The position numbers and the translations under genes were made by a program. A stretch of 64,000 nucleotides of DNA from contig NZ_JAKIKU010000004.1 of NCBI RefSeq assembly GCF_023283985.1, positions 186,001-250,000 on the forward strand. The letters are read 5' to 3'. Position 1 is the first letter of the stretch. Each line of letters starts with the position of its first letter. This document shows positions 55,237-64,000 of the stretch, piece after piece. The stretch is from Shewanella electrodiphila (GTDB taxonomy: Bacteria; Pseudomonadota; Gammaproteobacteria; Enterobacterales; Shewanellaceae). The notes under the pieces were generated by a model. It did not search any database. It was given only the letters and a program-made list of their open reading frames with translations, and was not told the origin of the DNA.

Positions 55237-57021
55237 TTAGTAAACGTCTTTTTGGTAACGTTTAGCACTGCGTAAGTCTTCTAAATAGCTTTCAGCACCA
55301 GCTTCATCTAATCCGCCAAACTCAACAGCAACATTAATCAGTGCTTGATGGACATCTTTCGCCATCCGCTCTGCATCACCACAAATGTAAAAATGCGCGC
55401 CATTTTGTAGCCACTGCCAAATAGACTCGCCTTGCTCGGCGATACGATGCTGCACATAAACTTTATGTTCTTGATCCCGTGAGAAAGCGACATCTAAACG
55501 AGATAAATCGCCAGATTTTAGGTATTGCTGCCATTCGACTTGATATAGGAAGTCTTGTTCAAAATGAGGGTTACCGAAGAATAACCAGCTGTCACTATTA
55601 ACCCCATCTACTGCACGTTGCTGCATGAATGCTCTAAATGGCGCAACGCCTGTACCAGGACCAACCATAATAACTGGCGTGTCATTATTTTCAGGTAAAC
55701 GGAAATGCTTATTAGGCTCAACATACACCTTTACTAATTGACCTTCTTCTGCAGATGCTAAGAAATGTGAAGCACCGCCAAATCTTGCTTGGCCAGCTCG
55801 CTCATCTTCAACTAATGCAACGGTTAAGTGCACTTCATTCTCAACTTCAGCTTGGCTTGAAGCGATAGAATATAAACGTGGAGTCAGCGGTCTTAACAGC
55901 TCAACTAATTTAGCGGCATCAATAGTGACCGGATATAAACTAATTAAGTCAGCTAATTGATGACCCAGTACAAACTGACGAGTTTGCTCTTTATCTGCAG
56001 CGATTGCAGTTAACTCATCGTTAGCAGCAAGTTCAGCCCAAGCTGTGACTAAGCCCGGATAAAGCTGTGTCAGTTCTTTCTTTTCAAGCAAGGCCTGCTC
56101 AAGAGAGAATGTATGCTTGCCAACCTTAACCTCTGTGTTCGCATCCAAAGATAAAGCAGCAATCACCTCATTGACTAAGCCTGAGCTATTCGTAAACCAA
56201 ATACCTAATGCATCACCTACTTCATAGCTAATGCCTGATTCGCCTAAATCAATCTCTACATGACGAACATCACGATCAGAATCACGACCAGTTAATTTTT
56301 GGCTAAGTAATATTTCAGCTTCGTAAGGTTGCTGTTTAGTGAACTCGCTTTCTGAAGTTGCTTTAGCAGTGTCGATTGACACTACGCTCGCGCCACTTGC
56401 TTGCACTAAAGGCTCAACAGCTTCTAGTACTTGCTCTTGCCAGCTTTCAGCCGCCTCTTCGTAGTCAACGTCACACTCAACGATAGGTAGTAATTGTTTT
56501 GCACCTAACGCCGTTAAACGTTCACTGAAATCTTTTCCGGTTTGACAGAAGAACTCATAGCTCGTATCGCCAAGCGCTAATACAGAGAAGTTAAGTGCGT
56601 CGAGCTTAGGCGCTCTTTTTGATGCTAGAAACTTATGCAACTCAATGGCATCATCAGGCGCTTCACCTTCACCATGGGTACTGACGACAGCGATTAGGAT
56701 TGTTTCTTGCTTCAATTGGCGAACATTATAATCGGCCATTGAGGCTAAATTGACAGCGAATCCTTTTGCCGTTGCTTGCGCCGCAAGTGATTTAGCAATC
56801 GCTTTACCGTTACCTGTTTGGCTACCAAATAAAATCGTCACTGTTTGCGCTGCTGCAGTTTCTGGCGCTGAGGCAATTTGACCTTGATTTGAGGTTGCCG
56901 CCAAATAGCCACTAACCCAAGCTAATTGTGTTGCAGATAACTCTGAAGTGAGCTGTTTTAGCTTGTCGACTTGTCCTTGAGACAATGGCGAAGCGAATGA
57001 AGAAAGTTCTTTTAACAACAT
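55237..57021 (-). CDS. cysJ: Sulfite reductase (NADPH) flavoprotein alpha-component
   Basis: Passes NADPH electrons via FAD and FMN to CysI. 594 residues: flavodoxin domain (about 62-205, TILFGSQTGNGKAIAKSLA), then an FAD domain with PRLYSIASSQAEVENEVHLT, and an NADPH domain (MVGPGTGVAPFRAFMQQR). It ends with KRYQKDVY, as in other CysJ. First gene of cysJIH; a palindrome resembling a CysB-type site lies about 80 bases upstream. Confidence 0.95.
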   Translation of the reverse strand: MLLKELSSFASPLSQGQVDKLKQLTSELSATQLAWVSGYLAATSNQGQIASAPETAAAQTVTILFGSQTGNGKAIAKSLAAQATAKGFAVNLASMADYNVRQLKQETILIAVVSTHGEGEAPDDAIELHKFLASKRAPKLDALNFSVLALGDTSYEFFCQTGKDFSERLTALGAKQLLPIVECDVDYEEAAESWQEQVLEAVEPLVQASGASVVSIDTAKATSESEFTKQQPYEAEILLSQKLTGRDSDRDVRHVEIDLGESGISYEVGDALGIWFTNSSGLVNEVIAALSLDANTEVKVGKHTFSLEQALLEKKELTQLYPGLVTAWAELAANDELTAIAADKEQTRQFVLGHQLADLISLYPVTIDAAKLVELLRPLTPRLYSIASSQAEVENEVHLTVALVEDERAGQARFGGASHFLASAEEGQLVKVYVEPNKHFRLPENNDTPVIMVGPGTGVAPFRAFMQQRAVDGVNSDSWLFFGNPHFEQDFLYQVEWQQYLKSGDLSRLDVAFSRDQEHKVYVQHRIAEQGESIWQWLQNGAHFYICGDAERMAKDVHQALINVAVEFGGLDEAGAESYLEDLRSAKRYQKDVY

Positions 57022-57363
57022 TAGATGGCCTTATAACAGTTTAATGTCAACAGACTACTCCTAATGCTTACAACCAAAAAATAATAAAAATTACTTTTTT
57101 ATTCCATTAAGGAATATGCAAAGGCGGTTTTTTAAGCTACAAAAGTGTGGTGTAGCGCAAACTTTTAGGTCAGACCTCGGTAAAAATGAGATTTAGCTCA
57201 TTCTTTACTTGTATCAAACTTAAGAGTTGCCAGAATGATGCACTTTATAAAAATGGTACTAAAGTTGTGTGAATAATCAAAAGTCGTAATGGCTGCTGTT
57301 CAGGCAACTCGAAATACTAAAACGACCCGACCCTTCCCTACATATAACTAAGAGGTTGTCCTT
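57022..57363. other. Divergent promoter region of cysJIH and pnt
   Basis: No gene. It holds the palindrome at 57100-57116. The transhydrogenase operon starts at its right end. Confidence 0.45.
57100..57116. promoter_or_regulatory. Palindrome TATTCC-N5-GGAATA, candidate CysB site
   Basis: Perfect 6-base arms around a five-base centre (TATTCCATTAAGGAATA). It lies about 80 bases upstream of cysJ, where the LysR-type activator CysB would be expected to bind. CysB sites are poorly conserved, so the assignment rests on position and symmetry. Confidence 0.5.
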
Positions 57364-58551
57364 TTGAAATTAGGTCTACCGAAAGAGAGTCACCCAGGTG
57401 AGCAACGCGTTGCGCTAATCCCTGCTAATGTGACCATTTTAATGAAAAAACAGCTACAAGTGATCGTAGAATCAGGCGCTGGACTACAAGCAGGTTTCAC
57501 CGATGACGATTACGTCAAAGTTGGGGCCACAATAGCTTCTTCACGAGAAGCTCTACTCACTGAAGCCGATATCATTACAGTGGTAAACTGTAAGGGTGAT
57601 CAATTTGATGAAATTCAAGCTGTTTTGAAACCACATCAATTGGTTATAGGGATGATGGATCCGTTAGTTAATCCTCAAAATGCCCAGGCAATCGCCAACA
57701 CTGGCGGCAGTGCAATTGCGCTTGAATTGATCCCGCGTATCACTCGTGCTCAAAGCATGGATGTCTTATCGTCAATGGCAACCATTTCTGGCTATAAAGC
57801 CGTATTACTTGCCGCGCACAAAGCCCCGCGCTTGTTCCCAATGATGATGACTGCTGCCGGTACATTAAAACCGACTCGTGCCTTTATCATGGGTGTCGGT
57901 GTTGCAGGCCTTCAAGCTTGTGCAACAGCAAAGCGGTTAGGCGCTGTTGTTGAAGCTTATGACATCCGCCCTGCTGCTCGCGAACAAATTATTTCAGTCG
58001 GCGCCAAACCTGTTGAGCTGGATATTGAAGCTGAAAATACTGAAACCAAAGGTGGCTACGCTGCTGAGCAAAGTGATGACTTTTTGAAACGTCAGCAACA
58101 AGCTATGGCGAATGTGTTAGCGCAACAAGACATTGTCATTACCACTGCGGCTATCCCTGGTCGTAAAGCACCAGTGCTTATCACTAAAGAAATGGTTGAT
58201 GGCATGAAAAGCGGCACAATCATTGTTGATTTAGCCGCTGAAAGTGGCGGTAACTGTGAGTTAACTCAAGTAGATGAAGTCATTATGCATAATGGAGTGA
58301 TGATTTTAGGCCCTTCAAATGTACCCAGCACTGCAGCGAATCATGCCAGCCAAATGTACGGTAAAAATGTTGAAAACCTACTTAACCTACTTATCACTAA
58401 AGAAGGTGAGCTAGTACTTGATTTTGAAGATGAAATCGTCAGCGATACTGTTGTAGCTCATGGTAATGATGTTAGTAGTGCCCGTCTTCGTGACTTACTG
58501 GGTTTAGCACCTTTGGCGACACCTGAAACCCCATCAGAGGAGACAGCCTAA
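57364..58551 (+). CDS. pntAA: NAD(P) transhydrogenase alpha subunit, part 1 (NAD(H)-binding)
   Basis: The domain I subunit of the proton-translocating transhydrogenase, which binds NAD(H). 395 residues; MKLGLPKESHPGEQRVALIP is the AlaDH/PNT N-terminus, and FIMGVGVAGLQACATAKRLG the dinucleotide-binding fold. Translation starts at TTG 57364, which gives the exact family N-terminus, with AAGAGG upstream; no ATG is nearby. In E. coli this domain is fused to the next; here the gene is split as in Rhodospirillum. Its stop overlaps the ATG of pntAB by one base. Confidence 0.93.
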   Translation: MKLGLPKESHPGEQRVALIPANVTILMKKQLQVIVESGAGLQAGFTDDDYVKVGATIASSREALLTEADIITVVNCKGDQFDEIQAVLKPHQLVIGMMDPLVNPQNAQAIANTGGSAIALELIPRITRAQSMDVLSSMATISGYKAVLLAAHKAPRLFPMMMTAAGTLKPTRAFIMGVGVAGLQACATAKRLGAVVEAYDIRPAAREQIISVGAKPVELDIEAENTETKGGYAAEQSDDFLKRQQQAMANVLAQQDIVITTAAIPGRKAPVLITKEMVDGMKSGTIIVDLAAESGGNCELTQVDEVIMHNGVMILGPSNVPSTAANHASQMYGKNVENLLNLLITKEGELVLDFEDEIVSDTVVAHGNDVSSARLRDLLGLAPLATPETPSEETA

Positions 58552-58832
58552 TGGATATGACCTTATTACTATTACTGACACTTTTTGTTGTTGCAGTATT
58601 TTTAGGCGTTGAACTGATTACTAAAGTTCCTCCTACGCTTCACACACCGCTAATGTCGGGTTCAAATGCGATTTCAGGTATTTCGCTAGTTGGCGCATTA
58701 TTATCAGCTGGCTCTGGCGCAGGTATTATGGTTAACGTACTTGGCTTTATTGCTGTAGTGCTTGCCACCATCAACGTGGTGGGCGGTTACATGGTAACTA
58801 ACCGCATGCTAGCCATGTTTAAAAGGAAATAG
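58551..58832 (+). CDS. pntAB: NAD(P) transhydrogenase alpha subunit, part 2 (membrane)
   Basis: A 93-residue protein with about three transmembrane helices. The polar sequence LITKVPPTLHTPLMSGSNAISGI is the highly conserved PntA domain II segment. With PntB it forms the proton channel. It is coupled to pntAA by one-base overlap and to pntB by a five-base gap. Confidence 0.93.
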   Translation: MDMTLLLLLTLFVVAVFLGVELITKVPPTLHTPLMSGSNAISGISLVGALLSAGSGAGIMVNVLGFIAVVLATINVVGGYMVTNRMLAMFKRK

Positions 58833-58837
58833 ACTCA

Positions 58838-60217
58838 ATGACAACATTTATTTATTTAGCTTACCTTGTTGCCGCAGTCTTATTTATTCTAGGTATTAAA
58901 GGGCTTACAAAACCGCGTACTGCGGTTCGTGGCAACCAACTATCTGCGATGGGCATGTTCATTGCTGTTGTCGTGACCTTGTTTGATCAAAGCATTCTTA
59001 GCTACGAGTGGATCATCGCAGGTGTGTTACTGGGTGGTACTATCGGTGCCGTGATGGCGACAAAAATCAAAGTCACCGACATGCCGCAAATGGTGGCATT
59101 ACTGAATGGTTTTGGTGGCGGTGCTTCACTGGCAATTGCCGCTGCAAGCTTCCTTGATCCTGCAGCAGCAACCAATGCAGTAGCACTTATCTCTATCGGT
59201 GCCACTATCATTATCGGTTCTGTCACGTTATCAGGCTCATTTGTTGCTTTCGCTAAACTGCAGGAGCTTATCTCGGGTAACCCGATTAAAGTACCCGGCA
59301 ACAAACCGTTAAATGCGATTCTATTAATCAGTGCAATTGCGCTTGCGATTGCGATGGTCATGGATCCAACCAACACCAACTTAATGTATGCCTTAGTGGC
59401 TGTAGCGGTGGTGTTAGGTGTACTACTTGTAGTGCCCATTGGCGGCGCAGACATGCCAGTTGTGATTGCATTACTTAACTCATATTCAGGTATCGCAGCC
59501 GCAACGACGGGTTTCATCACAGGCAATACTGTGCTGATTGTTTCAGGTTCTTTGGTAGGCGCTTCAGGTATTATCTTGACGCAAATCATGTGTAAAGCAA
59601 TGAACCGCTCACTGTTTAATGTGTTATTCGGTGTGATGGCCGAAGGCGGCGAGAAGATTGATGCTGATGAAGTATATGCTGGTAAAGTGAAATCAACATC
59701 ACCAGATGAAATCGCCATGATGCTCGAAACGGCTGAGCGCGTTGTGATTGTACCTGGTTATGGTTTAGCAATGGCTCAGGCTCAACATGCCGTACGTGAA
59801 CTTGCCAACGTATTACAGAGCCGCGGTACTGACGTTAAGTATGCAATTCACCCTGTAGCAGGCCGTATGCCTGGCCACATGAACGTACTACTTGCAGAAG
59901 CTGAAGTGCCGTACGAGCAGTTAATTGAAATGGATGAAATTAATCCACAGTTCGAGCAAACTGACGTGGCGATTGTGATTGGCGCCAATGATGTTACTAA
60001 CCCAATGGCACGTGAAGATAAAGGTAGCCCAATTTACGGCATGCCGATTCTGAACGTTGATAAAGCCAGAACCGTTGTAGTCATTAAACGTTCTTTAAGC
60101 CCAGGTTTTGCAGGCTTGCCTAACCCATTATTTGCCATGGATAACACATTAATGTTATTCGGCGATGGTAAAAAAGGTATTGTTGAACTGACACAAAGCT
60201 TGAAAGAAGCTGAATAA
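58838..60217 (+). CDS. pntB: NAD(P) transhydrogenase beta subunit
   Basis: 459 residues: about eight or nine membrane helices (residues 1-260) followed by the NADP(H)-binding domain III. The latter shows VVIVPGYGLAMAQAQHAV (Rossmann loop), IHPVAGRMPGHMNVLLAEA and IVIGANDVTNPMAREDKGSP. Together with PntAA/AB it uses the proton gradient to make NADPH. Closed by a strong terminator. Confidence 0.95.
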   Translation: MTTFIYLAYLVAAVLFILGIKGLTKPRTAVRGNQLSAMGMFIAVVVTLFDQSILSYEWIIAGVLLGGTIGAVMATKIKVTDMPQMVALLNGFGGGASLAIAAASFLDPAAATNAVALISIGATIIIGSVTLSGSFVAFAKLQELISGNPIKVPGNKPLNAILLISAIALAIAMVMDPTNTNLMYALVAVAVVLGVLLVVPIGGADMPVVIALLNSYSGIAAATTGFITGNTVLIVSGSLVGASGIILTQIMCKAMNRSLFNVLFGVMAEGGEKIDADEVYAGKVKSTSPDEIAMMLETAERVVIVPGYGLAMAQAQHAVRELANVLQSRGTDVKYAIHPVAGRMPGHMNVLLAEAEVPYEQLIEMDEINPQFEQTDVAIVIGANDVTNPMAREDKGSPIYGMPILNVDKARTVVVIKRSLSPGFAGLPNPLFAMDNTLMLFGDGKKGIVELTQSLKEAE

Positions 60218-60260
60218 TTGATGCACTCTTGATCCGCTCTTGATGCTCAATATTCATAGA

Positions 60261-60284
60261 AAAGGCCGCTAAGCGGCCTTTTTT
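60261..60284 (+). terminator. Terminator of the pnt operon
   Basis: AAAGGCCGC pairs with GCGGCCTTT around a TAA loop, with four more T. Confidence 0.9.
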
Positions 60285-60505
60285 CTTGTCGATAACTCGC
60301 TAAACAAGCTGATTAATTTTCATCATGTTCATTTATCGAACAAAAAATAGTTTAATTAAATGACAGCTTGTCGTCATTCCCTTATCTTTCACGCTTTCTA
60401 ATGGATAATATTTAGACTATTGTCATGATAATTGACTATTAAGTCTAAAAATCGTACAAATGTTAGCTGGTTTATTTTTCAAAATGACTCGGATGATTGA
60501 CGAAT

Positions 60506-61519
60506 ATGGATATCAACGCTTCTCAAATTGAAGCACTAACTGCACAAATTGCTCTGCTTAAAAGTGAAAATGAATCACTAAAGCAAAAAAATAAACAGAT
60601 CCAGCAACAGCTATCTGCAACATTGGATGGCACTGGGTTGTGTTTGTGGGAACAAGATGTGCCCACAGGCGACTTGTGTATTTATAATCAAGAATGGGGC
60701 TCATTGTTAGGTTACACCCGCGAAGAATATTCAGCCAACATGCAAAGTTGGAAAAATAGCCTGCACCCTGAAGATAAAGATTGGGTCATTAAAGCATTTG
60801 AAGATCACGTTAATGGGCAAGAAGATGTTTATCAAGCAGTGCACAGAATGATCCATAAAGATGGCAGTACCCGCTGGGTCTCAGATCGCGGCAGGATAGT
60901 TGAATATGCAACAGATGGTACTCCGCTAAAAATTCTCGGAACCCACATCGATATCACCCAAGAAAAGCGCTACCAATTAGATTTAGCACGACTCGCACAT
61001 CGAGATCCATTAACAGACTTATTAAATCGCACTGCAGCAGAGAAAGTTTACAAAGACTTTCAGCGCAGCTCAAAGTTTGACTCTGGTACATTACTCTTTA
61101 TAGATGTCGATAATTTTAAATCTGTTAATGATCGTTTTGGTCATCGTTTTGGTGATTTGACACTGATTGAAATCAGCCAAGTATTGCAGCACTACTCAGA
61201 GACTTTACTTCCCAAAAGTAAAACTAAGATTGCGAGAATTGGTGGTGATGAATTTGTCATTATTACCACGATATCTGAGTATAAATTAATAAGTGTTTTA
61301 GCAGGTTCACTGGTCAGTCACTTTAAACAAACACAAACCATTGATGATAAAAATATCGCCCTTGGACTCAGCATTGGCATAAGCTGTTTTACTAGCAAAG
61401 ATCTTTTTGTTGAAGTTTGCGAGCAAGCAGATAATGCCATGTATGGGATCAAACAAGCAGGGAAACATAATTACTCTTTTTGGCAACAACCAAAAAGCAT
61501 TTCGCAAATCATCCGCTAA
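60506..61519 (+). CDS. PAS-GGDEF diguanylate cyclase
   Basis: A 337-residue cytosolic protein. An N-terminal coiled coil (about residues 5-35, IALLKSENESLKQKNKQIQQQ) leads into a PAS-fold domain with PAC motif (about 35-155, including LHPEDKDWVI and RWVSDRGRIVEYATDG). Next comes a GGDEF domain (about 165-330) with DPLTDLLNRTAAE, FIDVDNFKSVNDRFGHRFGD and intact ARIGGDEFVII. It should synthesise cyclic di-GMP in response to a signal sensed by the PAS domain. ATG 60506 is preferred over TTG 60497. It is the second GGDEF protein of the window without an EAL partner. Confidence 0.88.
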   Translation: MDINASQIEALTAQIALLKSENESLKQKNKQIQQQLSATLDGTGLCLWEQDVPTGDLCIYNQEWGSLLGYTREEYSANMQSWKNSLHPEDKDWVIKAFEDHVNGQEDVYQAVHRMIHKDGSTRWVSDRGRIVEYATDGTPLKILGTHIDITQEKRYQLDLARLAHRDPLTDLLNRTAAEKVYKDFQRSSKFDSGTLLFIDVDNFKSVNDRFGHRFGDLTLIEISQVLQHYSETLLPKSKTKIARIGGDEFVIITTISEYKLISVLAGSLVSHFKQTQTIDDKNIALGLSIGISCFTSKDLFVEVCEQADNAMYGIKQAGKHNYSFWQQPKSISQIIR

Positions 61520-61702
61520 GCTGCAATTGTATTTGATTAAAGACGTTAACAACTTGCTATAAAAATCAGCGGTTATGTCATATTAAAAAAAATGCCATGC
61601 TATAATCCTTCCAAAGTTACTGTAAAACCTGACACTTAGTCGCTTTACACTTCCTACTCAATTGTTAATTATTTATTTCATTTATTACTGGTAGTTAAGT
61701 TT

Positions 61703-63061
61703 ATGTCTAAATATTCGAAGCTTATTCCTTTCTTTTTATGCATTTGTCCACTATCTGTGACCGCCAGTGAAAATGTAGAAGTTGAACCATTAGCAAGCAA
61801 CAAAACAAGCGAAAGCGCACACACTGATAAGACCGTAGAGTACTTTCCAAGTAAATGGGGCGTAGGGATTGGAATGCGCCGTGCTGATATTCCCTATGCC
61901 ACCGAAGACGATGTCGTCACCGATATCATGCCACTAATTGAGTTTGAAAATGACTATTTCTTTTTAGACGGATTAGAAGGTGGTGTACATTTATGGAAGA
62001 ATGATGAACACCAAGTAAATATCTACAGTCGCTTTCGTTTTGTGGATATTCCACAAGAATATCAAAACGAAACTCAATCTGATGCGTTTGATTTTGGTAT
62101 CCAGTATCGGTTCCAAAAAGAGGGTTTAGAAGCTGACGCTGCTTTTATGAGTGACGGTAATAAACGCTATTATGGTTATACTCGCACCCAGTATCACTGG
62201 ACTGCTGGCGACTGGCAATTAAACCCTTTTGCAGAGTTCCAGTGGAAAAGTAACTCCTTTAATGAGCATTATTATGGTTTTGACCAGATAGACCCAGGCG
62301 CAGGGCTTGCCTTTTCTGCTGGCTTAAATACTCGTTATCATTTGGCCAGCAATTTATACTTATTAGCTAATTTCGGGGTCACTCGCCTTGAAAATGATAT
62401 CTATGATTTACCGACCATTGAAAACCAATATCAATTTGAATCCTTTTTTGGCTTCGGTTTTTATCCCGATGCTAAGCGCCCAAATACCAATCCCGTACCT
62501 AAAGAAAGCGGTGAATTTTTACGTGTTGCTCACGGCTGGGCTACGCCTTCAAATCTCAACGAAATCTTAACCGGCAATGCAAAAGGCGACAGATATAACA
62601 ATCAGCTCACCTCTTTGTTTTATGGTATTCCATTATCCGACAGCTTATTTACGTTACCTATTGATCTGTACTTTACTGCGGGTGGCGTTTGGCATCACGA
62701 CTCTGAAGTACAAGACAACCTCGCTGAAGGGGTTATTGGCGTAAAAGCGTTTTACACCCTTGATTTAGGTTGGCGTTTCCGCATCGGTGTCGCAGAAGGA
62801 TTATCTTATGTTTCCGAAGTCACTTATATTGAAGGTAGTGAGCTTGATGAAAAAGATTATCGCCCATCTAAACTATTAAATTATTTAGACTTCTCGTTCG
62901 ATGTAAACATTGGCGATGTCTTTAACTATGCACCTTTACAAAATGCGTGGTTGGGTTACAGCATCCATCACCGTTCAGGCATTTTTGAAACCAGCTCTGC
63001 TTTTGGACGCATTAAAGGTGGCAGTAATTACAACACCGTTTACGTGCAATGGCATTTTTAG
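61703..63061 (+). CDS. MipA/OmpV outer-membrane protein with C-terminal PagL-like domain
   Basis: A 452-residue outer-membrane protein with a signal peptide (about 1-22). Residues about 45-260 fit the MipA/OmpV barrel family (WGVGIGMRRADIPY near the start, FFGFGFYP at the end), which normally fills the whole protein at about 250 residues. The extra C-terminal 190 residues form a second set of amphipathic strands. Near the end YSIHHRSGIFETSSAFGRIKGG carries a His-x-Ser and a nearby acidic residue, as in PagL-type lipid A deacylases; the last residue is Phe, good for barrel assembly. The enzymatic role is inferred. Confidence 0.7.
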   Translation: MSKYSKLIPFFLCICPLSVTASENVEVEPLASNKTSESAHTDKTVEYFPSKWGVGIGMRRADIPYATEDDVVTDIMPLIEFENDYFFLDGLEGGVHLWKNDEHQVNIYSRFRFVDIPQEYQNETQSDAFDFGIQYRFQKEGLEADAAFMSDGNKRYYGYTRTQYHWTAGDWQLNPFAEFQWKSNSFNEHYYGFDQIDPGAGLAFSAGLNTRYHLASNLYLLANFGVTRLENDIYDLPTIENQYQFESFFGFGFYPDAKRPNTNPVPKESGEFLRVAHGWATPSNLNEILTGNAKGDRYNNQLTSLFYGIPLSDSLFTLPIDLYFTAGGVWHHDSEVQDNLAEGVIGVKAFYTLDLGWRFRIGVAEGLSYVSEVTYIEGSELDEKDYRPSKLLNYLDFSFDVNIGDVFNYAPLQNAWLGYSIHHRSGIFETSSAFGRIKGGSNYNTVYVQWHF

Positions 63062-63099
63062 TTCGTACTAAACATAACTACAATATATATATATACGAG

Positions 63100-63127
63100 G
63101 CCTGTCATCATTGATATGACAGGCTGT
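63100..63127 (+). terminator. Terminator after the MipA-like gene
   Basis: GCCTGTCAT (63100-63108) pairs with ATGACAGGC (63116-63124), then TGTTTT. An AT dinucleotide run (63081-63094) precedes it. Confidence 0.7.
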
Positions 63128-63138
63128 TTTATTCAGCA

Positions 63139-64000
63139 TCAATATTTAGCATCAAAGTAGGTAGGTGCCTCAGCAAACTGCTCAATGAGCCATTGATTTG
63201 CATTCTCATCCCCCATTAATATCGACAATGTAGGCTGTAAAACTTCAATTAATCTAACCTGGCGCCAAAACATATAATTGGGTAAAACCGGCATAACTCC
63301 GCGATTAAATGTGCGCTGAATAAGGCTCGCTATTTCTTTCATTTCAGTGGTTTCAATAGACGGACTGAGTGGGTAGATTGCGCTAATGAAGTCACTATAA
63401 TGTTCAAACTGTTTTATTTCTTCTAATGAATAATGAGTCAGCAACCATAACAACTGTGGGGAGCTCCAGTGGCTGATATTATCTCTGTCGTTAATCACAG
63501 CCATATTACGTCGATGAAGCTGTTGCCAAGCAAGGATTAAACTATCCGACTGCGCTAGACGCCAAACAAGGTATACATCAGCTAACCATTCATGTTCATA
63601 GGCTGTTAGTTCACTTGGTAACCCTTTGCCTTGCAAAGCGATATTCTGTAAGTGGCCTATTTCGTGCCACAAAGTTAACTGTGACTGCTGCGCTAAGTCT
63701 AATTGGTAAATCTGTCCATTAAGCGCCACATTTTGATATATCAAAGGAAGAACACGATTAATGACGATCAAACCTGCCACATTCTCATTATTAACAGGAA
63801 ATACCACTGCGCTTTTAAAACCTAGACTATTAGCAATATCATTATGACTTGGTAACTGACGAGTTACAGCTACAGGAAACTGTGCAAGGCACTTTGCATA
63901 ATCTGATATACGACAAATAAGTGCACTTTTTTCTGCAATGGGTTCACGAGGGTATAAACTTGATTGCACACTTTCTTCAGAAGAATTTATCGCAGGTGTA
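63139..64000 (-). CDS. HExxH-motif protein, partial (continues past the right edge)
   Basis: More than 276 residues; the minus-strand frame is open through the window edge, so the true start lies outside. The most telling feature is LWHEIGHLQN (zinc-metallopeptidase HExxH), followed about 25-30 residues later by AYEHEWLADVYLVW, where an acidic residue could be the third ligand. The C-terminal third is helical. It resembles gluzincin-like peptidases but I cannot name the family. A GTG at 63969 could be a start, but in-frame residues continue upstream, so it is more likely internal. Confidence 0.6.
   Translation of the reverse strand, partial: TPAINSSEESVQSSLYPREPIAEKSALICRISDYAKCLAQFPVAVTRQLPSHNDIANSLGFKSAVVFPVNNENVAGLIVINRVLPLIYQNVALNGQIYQLDLAQQSQLTLWHEIGHLQNIALQGKGLPSELTAYEHEWLADVYLVWRLAQSDSLILAWQQLHRRNMAVINDRDNISHWSSPQLLWLLTHYSLEEIKQFEHYSDFISAIYPLSPSIETTEMKEIASLIQRTFNRGVMPVLPNYMFWRQVRLIEVLQPTLSILMGDENANQWLIEQFAEAPTYFDAKY

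Noticed and set aside
59002-59718. 238-codon frame antisense to pntB
   Set aside because: Lies wholly inside a highly conserved gene; the composition reflects the codon usage of the opposite strand.
1-64000. tRNA, rRNA, known riboswitch, prophage or complete insertion sequence
   Set aside because: None was recognised on reading either strand; a covariance-model scan would be needed to exclude small RNA families.

Overview
The window reads as chromosomal core DNA of a marine, Shewanella-like gammaproteobacterium. It has AT-leaning composition, an Nqr sodium pump, a split PntAA/PntAB/PntB transhydrogenase, an S46 dipeptidyl peptidase, a DUF5610 protein, YgiF/YgiM/GlnE homologues and a MetJ-type methionine regulon site. 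There is no rRNA, tRNA, CRISPR array, complete insertion sequence or prophage. The genus is inferred from gene content and was not tested by a search.

Layout. 0-2.8 kb: a Fur-boxed ferric iron ABC transporter (substrate-binding protein plus the first codons of a probable permease at the left edge), ferredoxin-NADP reductase and a DUF5610 protein. 3-9 kb: a membrane-anchored glutamate-synthase-like FMN protein, small unknown genes, an Atm1-type ABC exporter, a 57-residue gene and an AroG-type DAHP synthase. 9-17 kb: a TPR/transglutaminase-like lipoprotein, a glnK-amtB ammonium operon with a candidate sigma-54 promoter, a transmembrane bactofilin, a LuxR-family regulator and ZapE. 17-22 kb: a DUF3081-like protein, a GAF-GGDEF protein and GlnE.

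21.9-28.7 kb is the most interesting part. It is an all-plus-strand module: lipoprotein, double DUF350 membrane protein, membrane-fused spermidine-synthase-like protein, YjfI (DUF2170), a PspA/IM30 homologue, YjfK (DUF2491), a small tandem ribbon-helix-helix-like protein and a voltage-gated-type K+ channel. The same 13-bp palindrome, GACATAATATGTC or its reverse complement, occurs once before the first half of the module and twice around the promoter of the second half. This suggests one dedicated regulator, possibly the small RHH-like protein. The module lies between glnE and ygiF, which are neighbours in Escherichia coli. After it comes about 0.5 kb of hairpin-rich, compositionally distinct non-coding DNA.

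29.7-37.6 kb: ygiF, a PhoU-like/Pit phosphate pair, ygiM, a NhaC-family transporter that is very probably MetT (consecutive MetJ boxes overlap its -35), a membrane protein and a pseudouridine synthase. 37.6-48.9 kb: S46 peptidase, aromatic amino acid permease, the nqrABCDEF operon and cobA. 49-57 kb: outer-membrane phospholipase A, an unknown exported protein, and the cysJIH sulfate-reduction operon, for which cobA could supply the siroheme precursor. 57-64 kb: transhydrogenase operon, PAS-GGDEF protein, a MipA/OmpV barrel with a second PagL-like domain, and an HExxH protein cut by the right edge.

Short tandem repeats (7 to 18 bp units) recur just beyond gene 3' ends at several places. Rho-independent terminators are abundant and define most transcription units.
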